A DNA stretch of 64,000 nt from Kibdelosporangium banguiense (GCF_017876405.1 NZ_JAGINW010000001.1:1997203-2061202), one strand, 5' to 3'. Positions 42,378 to 52,244 are shown, counted from the stretch's first letter. The notes: a model not told the origin generated them from the sequence alone. Numbers and translations are program-made.

Positions 42378-43522
42378 GCCGCGTGCTCACCAGAACCGGT
42401 GCGGCGGTGGGGATCTCGACGGTCGCCCTGCTGGCGGCCGGGATCCTGGCCGGCTACCCCGAGCTGGTCATGATCGGCCTGGCGGGAGTGGTCGCGCTGG
42501 TGGTCGCGGCGCTCTGGATGCTGCTGCGGCCACAGATCGGTGCGGTACGGGAAATCCGGCCGCATCGCGTGACCGAGGGAAACCCAGCGCGTGCCGTGTT
42601 GACGGTGAAGAACACCGGAACGCGCCGTAGTCCTCCCCTTGTGGTCACCGAAACCGTCGCTGACCAGCGGGTCACTGTGCCCCTGCCAAGTCTTGCCGCA
42701 GGCGCGAGCCACGAGACGACGTATCCGTTGCCGACTGGCCGACGCGGCCGGTACTCGATTCCCGCGCTTATGGTCGGCCACTCTGATCCGCTGCGGCTGA
42801 TGTATGTCGGAAGTCCGTGCAGTGGCGGGTCTGTCTTGTATGTGCATCCGCGGATTCACCATGTCGTGCCGGTTGCGTTGGGTGGTCCGCGTGACATGGA
42901 AGGGCCCACGTCAAGCAGGTCGCCGCAGGGCGGGATCGCGTTCCACAGCCTGCGCGACTACCAGCCCGGCGATGACTGGCGGCTGATCGACTGGAAGTCC
43001 ACCGCCCGGACGGGGTCGCTTGTCGTGCGGCACAACGTGATCCCCGACGAGCCGCAGCACCTCATCGTGCTCGACACAAGTTCCGAGCCGTACTCCGGCT
43101 CGTCGTTCGAGGACGCCGTACGTGTCGCGGCATCCCTGTGTTCGGCCGCAAGCCAGGCAGCATTCCCCATCGACCTGCGGCTGACCGCCGAAGACGCGCT
43201 ACCGTCGGGCGACAGCGAGCTCGGGGCGTTGGATCTGCTGGCCGGCGCCGAACCAGGGCCGGCCGACCCTGGACTGTCCACATTGGCCGATCTGCTCAAC
43301 GACGTACTGGCCGGCAGTGACGGGACTGTGCTCGCCGTGGTCACCGGCCGGGCCTCCAGCAGGGACATCGACATCCTTTCCTCGCTGGGCCAGCGGTTTC
43401 TCACCGTGAGCCTGGTCCAGATCAGCGAGCGACCCACAGCTGCGCCGCGTGGTGTGATCGCGGTCAACGCCTCGACGAGCGACCGGTTCGCTGCTCTCTG
43501 GAACCAACTGGTGCCTCAATGA
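42374..43522 (+). CDS. DUF58 domain protein
   Basis: 382 residues from a GTG overlapping the MoxR stop. Two transmembrane helices at the N terminus (about 10-55), a beta domain, then the DUF58 core with RDYQPGDDWRLIDWKSTART (conserved R-x-Y-x-x-G-D/E and W-x-x-x-A) and a von Willebrand A-like region with LIVLDTSSE. It works with MoxR in an unknown envelope-related process. It overlaps the next gene by 4 bp (ATGA). Confidence 0.92.
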   Translation: MSRVLTRTGAAVGISTVALLAAGILAGYPELVMIGLAGVVALVVAALWMLLRPQIGAVREIRPHRVTEGNPARAVLTVKNTGTRRSPPLVVTETVADQRVTVPLPSLAAGASHETTYPLPTGRRGRYSIPALMVGHSDPLRLMYVGSPCSGGSVLYVHPRIHHVVPVALGGPRDMEGPTSSRSPQGGIAFHSLRDYQPGDDWRLIDWKSTARTGSLVVRHNVIPDEPQHLIVLDTSSEPYSGSSFEDAVRVAASLCSAASQAAFPIDLRLTAEDALPSGDSELGALDLLAGAEPGPADPGLSTLADLLNDVLAGSDGTVLAVVTGRASSRDIDILSSLGQRFLTVSLVQISERPTAAPRGVIAVNASTSDRFAALWNQLVPQ

Positions 43523-45726
43523 CCAGGCGTGTACTCATCGAAGTCGCCGGTTCCGCAGTGGCGACTCTGGGTGCCTGCCTGCTGTACGGCCAGTTCTTCG
43601 TGTCCAACGGGTACCTGCTGCCGCTGGGCATCGCCTCGGTTGGTGGTGCGCTTGTCGGTGCGGTGGCGCGTGGCTGGTCGCTCGCCCGCACATTGCTTGT
43701 GGTGAGCGTGGGTTTCCTGCTGCTCGCGACCTATGGCGTCTTCACCGAAACCGTTGCGTACGGCGCTCCGACGCGTGCGACCGCCACGGAAATCGTATGG
43801 GGCGTGATCGGTGGGTGGGCCCGCATGCTCACGGTCGGGCTACCGGCCGATGTCCGCGGTGACCTGCTCATCACGCCTGTACTGGTGGCTTGGCTGGCCG
43901 CGTTCGCAAGCGCCACCTTGGCCGTACGAACTCGCTCGGTGCTCGCGCCCGCGGCTCCGCCTCTGGTCGCGTTCGTCATCGCGCTGCTGTTCGTCGGTAA
44001 CAGGCTCGGTGTCCAGGTCACGCCCACGATGGTGTTCCTGGGCGGGGTGCTGCTGCTGATTTTGCTGCGTACCAACAGGATTGAGACTGGAACGGCCCAC
44101 GCTACGAGAAGCGGTCTCGCCTTCGGGGTACCGGTGGTCGCCGCGATCGTGGGCCTCGGCATCCTCGGCGGACAGCTCCTGCCGCTGGCTTCCGGCGATG
44201 ACCGGTTCGATCCGCGGGATCTGCACACGCTGCCCGTGTCCATCGCCGACACGCTGACACCGTTGGCGGGTTTGAAAAGCCAGCTCCGGGAGCAGCCGCC
44301 CAGGCGGTTGTTCACCATCGAGCCGAGCGATCCGTCGGCCGACCGGGTCACAGTCGCGGCCTTGGACAACTATGACGGCACGTTGTGGACGTCCACCGAC
44401 CAGTACGTGATCGCGGGCCGTCAACTGGCCGCGACCTCGACTACGGCCAAGACCAGGTCCGTGTCCGCGCACATCGAGATCGACAGCCTCAGCGGTCCTT
44501 ACCTGCCGGTCGTCGGGCGGCCGTCCCGCCTGGAGAAGACTGACGACACCAACGAGATCGGCTTCAGCCTCGGCTCCGGCGTGCTGGCGACCACCGCTGC
44601 GTCACCACGCGGGTTGCGCTACACGGTCACAGGCGAGATCAGCGCTCGTGACGACGGGCTGCCGCTCGCGTTGCCCAGTGCGACATCGGAATTCCTGCAC
44701 TACACAGATCTGCCCAACAGTGTGCCAACCCGATTGCGTGAACTGGCAAGGGAAATAACGGCTGACCAACCGACTCCGTACGGCAAGCTGGTCACGATCG
44801 AGCGGTACCTGCGCAATCTGCCGTACAGCATCAACTCCGATCCTGGGCACTCCGTGGGCGCGCTGAACAGGCTCCTCATCGGAGCCGAGCCACGCGACCG
44901 AACCGGTTACGCCGAGCAGCACGCCGCAGCTTTCGCGGTTCTGGCTCGTGCGATCGGCTTCCCTGCCCGGGTTGTCGTCGGCTACCGGCTACCGCCGAAC
45001 GTCGGTGGCATCCACCCCGTCACCACAAGCGATGCGCACGCGTGGGCCGAGGTGGCCTTCGACGGCTACGGCTGGGTGACGTTCGAACCGACCGACGCCA
45101 CCCAGACGTCGACCGAGCCGAGGACCCGGTCGGACAGCCCGGTCACCGGGCCACAGCAGCTCAATCCGCCGCCTGGTGCGCCTCCAGTCGTCGGCCCGAT
45201 GCCGGACGCACGAGGTCAGGGAAGTGACGGCTGGGCCGGAGTGCTTCGCACCACCGCGTTCGCCGCGATCAGTCTCGTGTCCTTGTCCGGGGTCTTGGCT
45301 TTGGTCATCGTCGCAGGGAAATCTCGCCGTCGCTCGCGGCGACGCAGAGGCGACAGTCCTTCCGCACGGGTGCTGGGCGCATGGCAGGAGGCGACGGACC
45401 GGCTGATCGAGCGCGGCGTCACCAGCCCGATCTCGGCCACTGCGGACGAGGCTGCCGCGCACGCCCATGAAATCCTCGGCACCGCAGGCGATCCTGTGAT
45501 CAGGCTGGCGCCATTGGCCACCACTGCCGTGTTCGCACCAGGCCAACTGACCGATGAGGACGCACGACAGGCCTGGCAATTGGAGACGGCTCTGCGGCGC
45601 GGGTTGCATCCGCGCAGGCTCTCCCTGCGATGGTTGCGAGCGAGGCTCGATCCCAGGCCGTTGCTGGCCGGCCGGCGCAACGCCCGGCTGAGCCGCAAGA
45701 GCCTGCGACGGCTGGGGGCCAGGTGA
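43519..45726 (+). CDS. TgpA-like membrane transglutaminase-fold protein
   Basis: 735 residues. Six or seven N-terminal transmembrane helices (to about residue 235), a long periplasmic domain with a transglutaminase-like core (TGYAEQHAAAFAVLARAIGF, then TTSDAHAWAEVAFDGYGWVT), one late helix (about 580-600) and a cytoplasmic tail. At the place where TgpA enzymes have the catalytic Cys (GYCEH), this protein has GYAEQ, so it is probably not an active transglutaminase, a variant often seen in actinobacteria. Third gene of the MoxR operon. Confidence 0.88.
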   Translation: MTRRVLIEVAGSAVATLGACLLYGQFFVSNGYLLPLGIASVGGALVGAVARGWSLARTLLVVSVGFLLLATYGVFTETVAYGAPTRATATEIVWGVIGGWARMLTVGLPADVRGDLLITPVLVAWLAAFASATLAVRTRSVLAPAAPPLVAFVIALLFVGNRLGVQVTPTMVFLGGVLLLILLRTNRIETGTAHATRSGLAFGVPVVAAIVGLGILGGQLLPLASGDDRFDPRDLHTLPVSIADTLTPLAGLKSQLREQPPRRLFTIEPSDPSADRVTVAALDNYDGTLWTSTDQYVIAGRQLAATSTTAKTRSVSAHIEIDSLSGPYLPVVGRPSRLEKTDDTNEIGFSLGSGVLATTAASPRGLRYTVTGEISARDDGLPLALPSATSEFLHYTDLPNSVPTRLRELAREITADQPTPYGKLVTIERYLRNLPYSINSDPGHSVGALNRLLIGAEPRDRTGYAEQHAAAFAVLARAIGFPARVVVGYRLPPNVGGIHPVTTSDAHAWAEVAFDGYGWVTFEPTDATQTSTEPRTRSDSPVTGPQQLNPPPGAPPVVGPMPDARGQGSDGWAGVLRTTAFAAISLVSLSGVLALVIVAGKSRRRSRRRRGDSPSARVLGAWQEATDRLIERGVTSPISATADEAAAHAHEILGTAGDPVIRLAPLATTAVFAPGQLTDEDARQAWQLETALRRGLHPRRLSLRWLRARLDPRPLLAGRRNARLSRKSLRRLGAR

Positions 45727-45730
45727 TCAC

Positions 45731-48673
45731 ATGCTGACCCGGATCGCACACGCGTTCAGGACCAAGCGAATGCGCACCTTCGCGGGCACGGCTGCGGTCC
45801 TGGTCTTCCTGGCGGGAGTCGTCGTACTGGGCTCGGATCGCGCTCACCAGACACCGTTGGTACGTCTGCACGGCGGAGCCGCATGGCTGGCGTCCAACAA
45901 AGTCGGGCAACTGACGCTGCTGGACGGCTCCTCCGCTGAAGTGGCCGCTCGCGTTCCGGTCGCCGCGCCCGGCAGTCCCATCCGCGCCACACAGCTCGGG
46001 TCCACGGGTTACGCGCTCAACCGTTGGGACGGAAGCATTGTCCGGGTGGACGGCGCGACACAGCAACCCGGCCGTCCGACGAACCCGTTGGCCGCCAGCG
46101 GGGATCAGCTCACCACGTTCCCGACAGCCCATACGCTGTACGTCCTGGACTCCAACCGGGGCCTGCTTGTACCCGTCGACCCGGTCGATCTGACACCTCG
46201 TGGCACGCCGCAATCGCTTGCCGCCCAAGTGACTTCGGATTCCTCGGCGGTCGACGACGACGGCCGGCTCTGGGTGCTCGACCAGCGGTCCGGCGACCTG
46301 GTGTGGTTCGCCGGCGATGTCCGGCACGCCCGTCCCCACGCGGGGACACCGGAACGGACACGGCTCAACCTGGCCGCCGGCCGGCCCGCGCTGCTCGACC
46401 TCACCCGGCGGGTGGCCGAACTGCTCGACCCGGAGACCGGTGAGGTCGTCGAGTCGGTGCAGGCGGATCTGCGGCCACTCGACAAGGTCGCGGTCAGCGG
46501 TTCGCCGCAACAGCGCAGGCTGCTGGTCTCCGTCGCGTCCCGCGGTCTGCTCATGGTCTGTACCTTCGGCGCGGAGTCGTGCGCCGCACCGATCCCGCTC
46601 GGTTCGGGCGGCGGCGATTTCGGTGCGGCCATCGAGACGAACAACCACGCGATCGTGCCGGACTACGCGACCGGCCGCGTCTGGATCGTCAATCTCACGA
46701 CCATGCAGGTCGTCGTGGAACGGCAGCTGTTCACGAGCCCGATCAAGTTCGAGCTGCTGTCCCGGGACGGGGTGATCTTCTACAACAACCCGGACGGCGA
46801 CCAGGCGGGCGTGCTTTACCTCGACGGGCGTGTGCGTGCGGTCTCCAAGTACAACCCTGACGATCCGGGCAACGTGCACCCCACCAACGCCACGGATAGC
46901 CGCGCGACGGGCGGCCAGACCGTGCCGACCCCAGGTTCCTCAGCAAGTGCGCCACCGGCAGCGGGACCAGGACCCGGCACACCCGACCCGCCGGTACGCC
47001 CGATGACGACGGCGATCGTGATCAAGCCGCGCGACCGGGGCCTGGTCGGCGAGGAGCTCGAGCTGTCCGTCGTGTCGCCCGGCGGGTACGGAATCTCCGC
47101 CGCGCGCTGGACTTTCGGGGACGGATCGGAGGCCTCGGGCACCACTGTGCGCCACCGGTGGGACCGGCCCGGGGAGTTCCCGGTGAACGTGGCCGCCACC
47201 TTCGAGACCGGGCAGCCCGCCCCGGTGAGCACCGCGACCGTGGTGATCGAACCCGCCGGGACACCACCCTTGATCAACAAGATCAACATCAGGCCGGAGG
47301 CACCTCAGGCCGGTGTGCCGGCCTGGTTCAGCGCTGAGCTGGGCGGGGCCCGGCCGGAGACCTGGGAGTGGCGTGTCACGGGCGAGCGCGGTTCCGTGGC
47401 CACCTCGAACCGTCCCGAGTTCCAGCACACGTTCACTGATCCGGGCACCTACACCGCGACTCTCACCGTCCGGGCGGGGCCCGCCAGCGTTCAGCAGACA
47501 CTGCGGTTCGTTGTCGCGCCCGCGCCTGCGGTAGTGCGTTGCGGCGACGTCCTCACGACCGACGCGCGGCTGACCACGGATCTGGACTGCGGTGACGACG
47601 TAGGAGTGACCATCGCGGCGAGCAACGTCGTGCTGGACCTCGGCGGGCACACCCTCAAAACCCCTGCCACCACCCGCAAGGACACTGCGATCGAGATCAA
47701 GGGTCCTGGGGTCACGAACGTCACGATCCGCAACGGGCGGCTGACGGAGTTCCTGAACGGCATCAGCCTGACCGATGTCACCGGCGTGACCATCACCAAC
47801 GTGACGACTTTGTCCTCGTCATCCACCGGCCAAGGGACCCCCGACCGCGGCGCGGACATCCGCGGCAGCCATGCCCGCGACATCCGGCTGGAGAACACGA
47901 ATCTCACCGGAACGTGGGCGTTCGTCTTCGACAACGAGTCCACCGCGCGGATCAGTAAGTCCACATTGGAATATCATTCGCACCCGGCGACCCCGATCTC
48001 GCGGGCGTACTGCGGAAAGAGCAGCGCTTGCACGGTGGTGGACAGCACTCTCCGAATGAGCGACATGTCATGCCTGGCGGGCACCGAAACAGTGGAGACC
48101 GGGTCGCTGACCATCGACAACAGCGTCCTTCCCGCCGGTATCAACAGTTACGGATGCCGCACGGCGACCGTCCGCGACAACCGGATCGGACCGGTCAGAT
48201 TCAATCCGTCCGGTTCGCTGGTATTCACCGGGAACACGGTCGACCCAGGCCCGCTCACCGGCCAGATGGCCTCACTGGGCAGTGACGGGTCGTTTGTCAT
48301 CTCGGGGAACACGTTCTCCGAGATGACGCCCGGTCTCGCCGTCGGCGGGCACGGTGTCGTCTCCGGCAACAGATTCTTCGACAATCCCACCATAGGTCTG
48401 TCGATCGGCAGCTCGTTCTCGGGCTATTCCGGCGGAACGATCGAAATCACCGGCAACATCTTCGAGCGCAACGGCAACGCACCGCCGACATGGCAGGTCG
48501 AACGCGGCGGAATCGTCATCAACAGCCGGGACGAGGACCCTCAGATCACCGTCTCCAACAACCAGACACGCGACAACAAGGGGTACGGAATCTACGCGAC
48601 CGGCAACGTCGTCGGCAGCGGGAACATCTCCACCAACGACCAGCTCAACTGTTTCGGCGTTCCGTGCAACTAG
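45731..48673 (+). CDS. Large envelope protein: beta-propeller, two PKD domains, beta-helix
   Basis: 980 residues. One N-terminal membrane anchor (about 17-35), then a propeller-like region to about 380 (AWLASNKVGQLTLLDGSSAE, GYALNRWDGSIVRVDGATQQ), a Pro-rich linker, PKD domains at about 420-512 (WTFGDGSEASGTTVRHRW) and 515-600 (FQHTFTDPGTYTATLTV), and a right-handed parallel beta-helix from about 605 to the end (NVVLDLGGHTLKTP, NVTIRNGRLTEFLNG). It starts 4 bp after the TgpA-like gene, so it is the last gene of the MoxR operon. A carbohydrate-binding or structural role outside the membrane is likely. Confidence 0.82.
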   Translation: MLTRIAHAFRTKRMRTFAGTAAVLVFLAGVVVLGSDRAHQTPLVRLHGGAAWLASNKVGQLTLLDGSSAEVAARVPVAAPGSPIRATQLGSTGYALNRWDGSIVRVDGATQQPGRPTNPLAASGDQLTTFPTAHTLYVLDSNRGLLVPVDPVDLTPRGTPQSLAAQVTSDSSAVDDDGRLWVLDQRSGDLVWFAGDVRHARPHAGTPERTRLNLAAGRPALLDLTRRVAELLDPETGEVVESVQADLRPLDKVAVSGSPQQRRLLVSVASRGLLMVCTFGAESCAAPIPLGSGGGDFGAAIETNNHAIVPDYATGRVWIVNLTTMQVVVERQLFTSPIKFELLSRDGVIFYNNPDGDQAGVLYLDGRVRAVSKYNPDDPGNVHPTNATDSRATGGQTVPTPGSSASAPPAAGPGPGTPDPPVRPMTTAIVIKPRDRGLVGEELELSVVSPGGYGISAARWTFGDGSEASGTTVRHRWDRPGEFPVNVAATFETGQPAPVSTATVVIEPAGTPPLINKINIRPEAPQAGVPAWFSAELGGARPETWEWRVTGERGSVATSNRPEFQHTFTDPGTYTATLTVRAGPASVQQTLRFVVAPAPAVVRCGDVLTTDARLTTDLDCGDDVGVTIAASNVVLDLGGHTLKTPATTRKDTAIEIKGPGVTNVTIRNGRLTEFLNGISLTDVTGVTITNVTTLSSSSTGQGTPDRGADIRGSHARDIRLENTNLTGTWAFVFDNESTARISKSTLEYHSHPATPISRAYCGKSSACTVVDSTLRMSDMSCLAGTETVETGSLTIDNSVLPAGINSYGCRTATVRDNRIGPVRFNPSGSLVFTGNTVDPGPLTGQMASLGSDGSFVISGNTFSEMTPGLAVGGHGVVSGNRFFDNPTIGLSIGSSFSGYSGGTIEITGNIFERNGNAPPTWQVERGGIVINSRDEDPQITVSNNQTRDNKGYGIYATGNVVGSGNISTNDQLNCFGVPCN

Positions 48674-50001
48674 CTGTACCGGCCCTGGATCGAAGCGTCG
48701 AGCTGATGCCGGGCCGTGGTCACGTTGGCGACCGCGCCATCGAACGCTCCAGCCTTGAGCGCCGCGGATTCCGCAGTCAATCGCGCGGTCATTCGCTTGT
48801 GGACATTGGACTGTCCCTTGGACAACTGGAACGCGAACTCACCCAGCGACGAGAAAGCCATGTCGTGCAGTTCGAGCAGCGTTCTCAGATACTCGTACTC
48901 CTCGAACGCGGCTTCGTACTCATGGTCGTCCAGCAACTCTGCGAAGAAGGGACGCAATGTCACACGCACGTGCCGGCTCAACGCGTGGTAGTGGCGGACG
49001 CCGTTCCACTCCGGAAATTCGGCAACATACTTGGGATCGATGACGTTGCGAAGCGCCAACGCCTGGATCGCCGGGGTTCCGGACGCGGTCACCGTTGCCT
49101 GGACGAGCGAACGATACGCCACCTCGTCACGACCGCTTGCCGCGCTGGCAATGCCGATCACGTAACTGAGCAGCAGCGTCGGATATGCCTCGGCCGCCGC
49201 CCACGGCCCGCCACGGGAACGCCTGCCGGCCCTGTTGAGCAATCGCTCGACCGCCCGTACCCACAACGCGTCGTAGTCGGAGATCCCTGACGCCACACCG
49301 AGTACAGCGAACCTGAGCAGCTGAGCCATATCGTCCTGATAGGACTCAATCCGCTCCGCGAGCGCCGCGGGAACCTCCCGATCGGCCATGAGAGGCATGC
49401 TGACGGGATAGCGCGCCTCACGCAGCGCCTCGAGCGTCTGGCTTGTGGTGTCCTGGAAGATGTCCCGCACCGCAGCAGCTTGATCACGATCGGCGAGCGC
49501 TTTTTTGAACAGCGTGGCGGCGTCGGCCGGCGCTTCGCGCGCGGACAGGATCTCGGTGAGCTCGTCGAGGACGCGGGCGATGTCCCGGTCGTCGTTGCGG
49601 TGGTGCAGCCGCAGGTACTGGCAGCGGGCGAGCATCTTGATGTCGTCGGGCAGATCGGCCTCGTTGAGCGCTGGCGTCCCGTCGAGGAAAACCGGGATCA
49701 CCCGCAGCCCGCCCCGGAAGGCCGCCAGGATCTCCCGGCGTACCCAGTCCTCCGGGTTGTCCAGTCTGGGCCGGCCATTGCGGTCGGTGGCGGTCAGCCA
49801 GCGCGGCCCGATCACCGCCAGGAACACCTCACACTGGCGCAGCCGGTCCAGAATCCGGATGACAAAATCCTCGCCGACCCGGATCGACTTGCTGGCGAAG
49901 AAAACGTTCGCCGAGCCGAACTCGGCGGCCAATTCCCGGGAGATAAAGGTGGCGGCCCAGTCCCCGTCGCCGGTTCGATAGTTGACGAAGACGCCGCCCA
50001 T
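48670..50001 (-). CDS. TIR-domain protein with helical C-terminal region
   Basis: 443 residues from an ATG with GGAGG upstream; a longer frame to 50052 has no good signals. The TIR domain is at residues 1-140: GGVFVNYRTGDGDWAATFIS, then VFFASKSIRVGEDFVIRIL and EVFLAVIGPRWL, DWVRREILAAF. The C-terminal 300 residues are helical without recognised domain. Bacterial TIR domains are often NAD+-degrading effectors of phage defence, but no sensor gene is adjacent, so a signalling role is equally possible. Its stop overlaps the convergent beta-helix gene stop (CTAG). Confidence 0.82.
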   Translation of the reverse strand: MGGVFVNYRTGDGDWAATFISRELAAEFGSANVFFASKSIRVGEDFVIRILDRLRQCEVFLAVIGPRWLTATDRNGRPRLDNPEDWVRREILAAFRGGLRVIPVFLDGTPALNEADLPDDIKMLARCQYLRLHHRNDDRDIARVLDELTEILSAREAPADAATLFKKALADRDQAAAVRDIFQDTTSQTLEALREARYPVSMPLMADREVPAALAERIESYQDDMAQLLRFAVLGVASGISDYDALWVRAVERLLNRAGRRSRGGPWAAAEAYPTLLLSYVIGIASAASGRDEVAYRSLVQATVTASGTPAIQALALRNVIDPKYVAEFPEWNGVRHYHALSRHVRVTLRPFFAELLDDHEYEAAFEEYEYLRTLLELHDMAFSSLGEFAFQLSKGQSNVHKRMTARLTAESAALKAGAFDGAVANVTTARHQLDASIQGRYS

Positions 50002-50064
50002 GAGCCTCCTCCCGCCCTGGGCCCGGATAGTACCCGGGTTGCCCGCGAGCAAGATCCGGCCAAC

Positions 50065-50100
50065 GAAAAGGCGGTCCTGGCCAGCCAGGACCGCCTTTTC
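50065..50100 (-). terminator. Strong bidirectional terminator
   Basis: AAAAGGCGGTCCTGGC and GCCAGGACCGCCTTTT are perfect 16-bp arms around 2 nt, extended by G/C at the ends. It lies between the LCP gene and the TIR gene, both on the minus strand, and separates their transcripts. The 250 bp between it and the LCP stop hold no supported gene. Confidence 0.9.
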
Positions 50101-50347
50101 ACCACCCCCGTGGTTCCCCCTGCCCCGTCATACCCGCCGCGCCTGGCCCGCCTGCGGTCGCACTGTCACCCCGGTGATCACCCCGCCGGAATCACCGCGG
50201 CACCACAATCGTTCAAATGCGTACAGCTCTCCCGAATGACAGAATTCAGCCAGTTTCCGGGATTTGCCCCCGCTCAACCCCTCCGCAAAGAAAGGCGCAT
50301 GACAGCGCCGAAGGTTGGCCGTCGTTATCAATCCGAGATGTTCGGGT

Positions 50348-51523
50348 TCAGTCCACGCAGGGGATCGCGGCCGGCGGCGGTGGGGCGGACGTGGTCGTCG
50401 GCGCCGTCGTCGTAGCCGTCGTCGGCGGTGGCGAGCTCGGTTTGGCCAGGTTGGGGCCGATCATGGCGCCCACCTGCTTGCGGACCTTGGTGACGTCCAC
50501 GATGTTGATGCTCTCGCCGTCGACTGTCTGGGTGTCCTCGATCGGCAGCGTCAGATAGGTCATCCGGCCACCGGTCAGGCTCGATGCCCGCAGGGCGAAG
50601 TCGAACAGGTCCATGCCCTCGTCGAGGACCACGTTCTGCTTGGCCACGTCCATCAGCCCGGACAGGATCTTCGGATCGGTGGCCGCGCCCTGGCCGCGCA
50701 GCTTGTACGTCACCGCCGCGATGAACGCCTGCTGGCGCCTGGTGCGGTCGAGGTCACCGTTCTTCAGGCCGTGCCGCTGACGGACGAACGCAAGCGCCTG
50801 CGACGCGTTGAGCGTCTGCCGGCCGGCGACAAGGTCCGAACCGGACATCGGGTCACGCGTCGCGTTGTTCACACAGACCTCGATGCCGCCCAACGCACGC
50901 GCCAGATAGTAGAAACCGGCCAGGCTCACTTCGGCCATATGGTCGATCGGCACGTCCAGGAACGTGCTGACCGTCTCGATCTGGGCCCGCCGGCCGGCTT
51001 CCCGGCCTCGGTACTCAAGCTCGTGCAGGTCCTGCAATCCGGCCGCGCGCAACCGCGTCTCCTCGGCGATCTTCGCCCGGCCGTACGCCTCTTTGATCTT
51101 CCCCTTCACCGGCGCGCCCGGTACCCCGTGCAAGTCGACGAAATTGTCACGCGGCACGGACAACGCCGTCGCCTGTGATCCGTCATTGGGGATATGCAGC
51201 AACATCAACGTGTTCGCGTTGTAACCGCCCCGGTCACTCTCACCCGCCTGCAGCTGCGCCAGGATGTCGTCCGGCAGCGGATCGCCGTTCAGGTCGAGCC
51301 GGGTCGTCAGGCCCATCACCAGAAGGTTCATCGCGCCGACCGAACGCGCGGCGTCCGGCGGGATCGCCTTGGACCGGCGCACCCCGGTGTCCAGATCCTG
51401 GTACGTCGCCCACGCCACACCGGCCGCGACCATCATCACGATCGAGACCAGAATCCACATGGTCCGGACCACTACAAGCACAGACCGCCGCCAGCGACGG
51501 CGCGCTCCCCCCAAGGCGTCCAT
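50348..51523 (-). CDS. LytR-CpsA-Psr (LCP) family glycopolymer transferase
   Basis: 391 residues from the ATG at 51523 (a longer frame to 51586 exists). One N-terminal transmembrane helix (about 18-38), then the LCP domain: NLLVMGLTTRLDL, NANTLMLLHIPNDG, TALSVPRDNFVDL, KIKEAYGRA, GGIEVCVNNATRDP and LAFVRQRHGLKNGDLDRTRRQQ with the conserved Arg residues that bind the pyrophosphate of the lipid carrier. The C terminus is Thr/Pro-rich. It ligates wall polymers such as arabinogalactan or teichoic acid to peptidoglycan. Confidence 0.92.
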   Translation of the reverse strand: MDALGGARRRWRRSVLVVVRTMWILVSIVMMVAAGVAWATYQDLDTGVRRSKAIPPDAARSVGAMNLLVMGLTTRLDLNGDPLPDDILAQLQAGESDRGGYNANTLMLLHIPNDGSQATALSVPRDNFVDLHGVPGAPVKGKIKEAYGRAKIAEETRLRAAGLQDLHELEYRGREAGRRAQIETVSTFLDVPIDHMAEVSLAGFYYLARALGGIEVCVNNATRDPMSGSDLVAGRQTLNASQALAFVRQRHGLKNGDLDRTRRQQAFIAAVTYKLRGQGAATDPKILSGLMDVAKQNVVLDEGMDLFDFALRASSLTGGRMTYLTLPIEDTQTVDGESINIVDVTKVRKQVGAMIGPNLAKPSSPPPTTATTTAPTTTSAPPPPAAIPCVD

Positions 51524-51576
51524 TCGCCCGATGTTACGCGGCAACACTTCTGACCTATAGTCGCAATGGGGTCCCG

Positions 51577-52002
51577 ATGATGACAAACAGGACGGCAGTG
51601 GTGGGGGAAACGCCGGTACACCCGCATGTGCCCGTGCAGGTGCCGTCGGCCGCAGCCGTGGCCATCCTGACGGTCTTCATCGGTATGGGGTTGGTCACTG
51701 ACGGCACGGCTTCCAGCTGGATGTTCGGTGCGTGGGTGATCGCCGGCGCGGTCGCGGCAGCGACGCTGGTCCGCCCGGTCGGCCTGTGGGTCGTGGTCCC
51801 GGCGCCGCCGATGGCTCTGCTGGTCGTGGCGATCGGCCGGGCAGCATGGCGGCAACAACCCATGTGGGGCAGCACAAAAGAGCTCGTCGCCGCGCTCGCA
51901 CCGCCGTATCTTCAAGGCTTTCCATGGCTCGCGGCCGGCATCGGCGCCGGCATCGTCATCGCGGCCATCCGTCTCGTCCTGCGGTCACGCACGAGACGCT
52001 GA
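51577..52002 (+). CDS. Membrane protein, DUF6542-like
   Basis: 141 residues from tandem ATGs at 51577/51580. Four hydrophobic segments (AAVAILTVFIGMGLV, SWMFGAWVIAGAVAAATLV, LWVVVPAPPMALLVVAIG, PWLAAGIGAGIVIAAIRLV) and a basic tail. The arrangement resembles the actinobacterial DUF6542 four-helix membrane family. It is divergent from the LCP gene and precedes the glycosyltransferase fusion by two small steps, so a role in envelope polymer assembly is plausible. Confidence 0.7.
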   Translation: MMTNRTAVVGETPVHPHVPVQVPSAAAVAILTVFIGMGLVTDGTASSWMFGAWVIAGAVAAATLVRPVGLWVVVPAPPMALLVVAIGRAAWRQQPMWGSTKELVAALAPPYLQGFPWLAAGIGAGIVIAAIRLVLRSRTRR

Positions 52003-52022
52003 CGCTCAACCTGGGGGATGTA

Positions 52023-52244
52023 ATGCAGAAGGAAGCAGAAAGACCGGTCCTGCCCTGGGGCCACACTGGACGCAAGCCGGTGTTCGCCTCGGCCTCAGGG
52101 CGCAGGCGACGGCTCGTCCAACTGACGAGCAGGCTGGTCGCCGTGAGCATGGTCACGCTCGTCACAGTCGTTGTCGCGACCACATTGAGCGCGGGACATG
52201 ACTCGCCGCCGCCGTGGCCCGTGATCACGATCCGGTCGAAGTGA
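52023..52244 (+). CDS. Small single-pass membrane protein
   Basis: 73 residues from an ATG. A basic N terminus (SGRRRRLVQL) is followed by one transmembrane helix (SRLVAVSMVTLVTVVVATTL) and a short Pro-rich end. It overlaps the start of the deacetylase-glycosyltransferase gene by 31 bp. Function unknown; possibly an accessory subunit of that enzyme. Confidence 0.6.
   Translation: MQKEAERPVLPWGHTGRKPVFASASGRRRRLVQLTSRLVAVSMVTLVTVVVATTLSAGHDSPPPWPVITIRSK

Noticed and set aside
50300..50415. 38-codon plus-strand ORF between the TIR and LCP genes
   Set aside because: It has a fair ribosome site (GAAAGG) but runs into the LCP coding region antisense, and its composition is Arg/Ser-rich without any recognisable feature.
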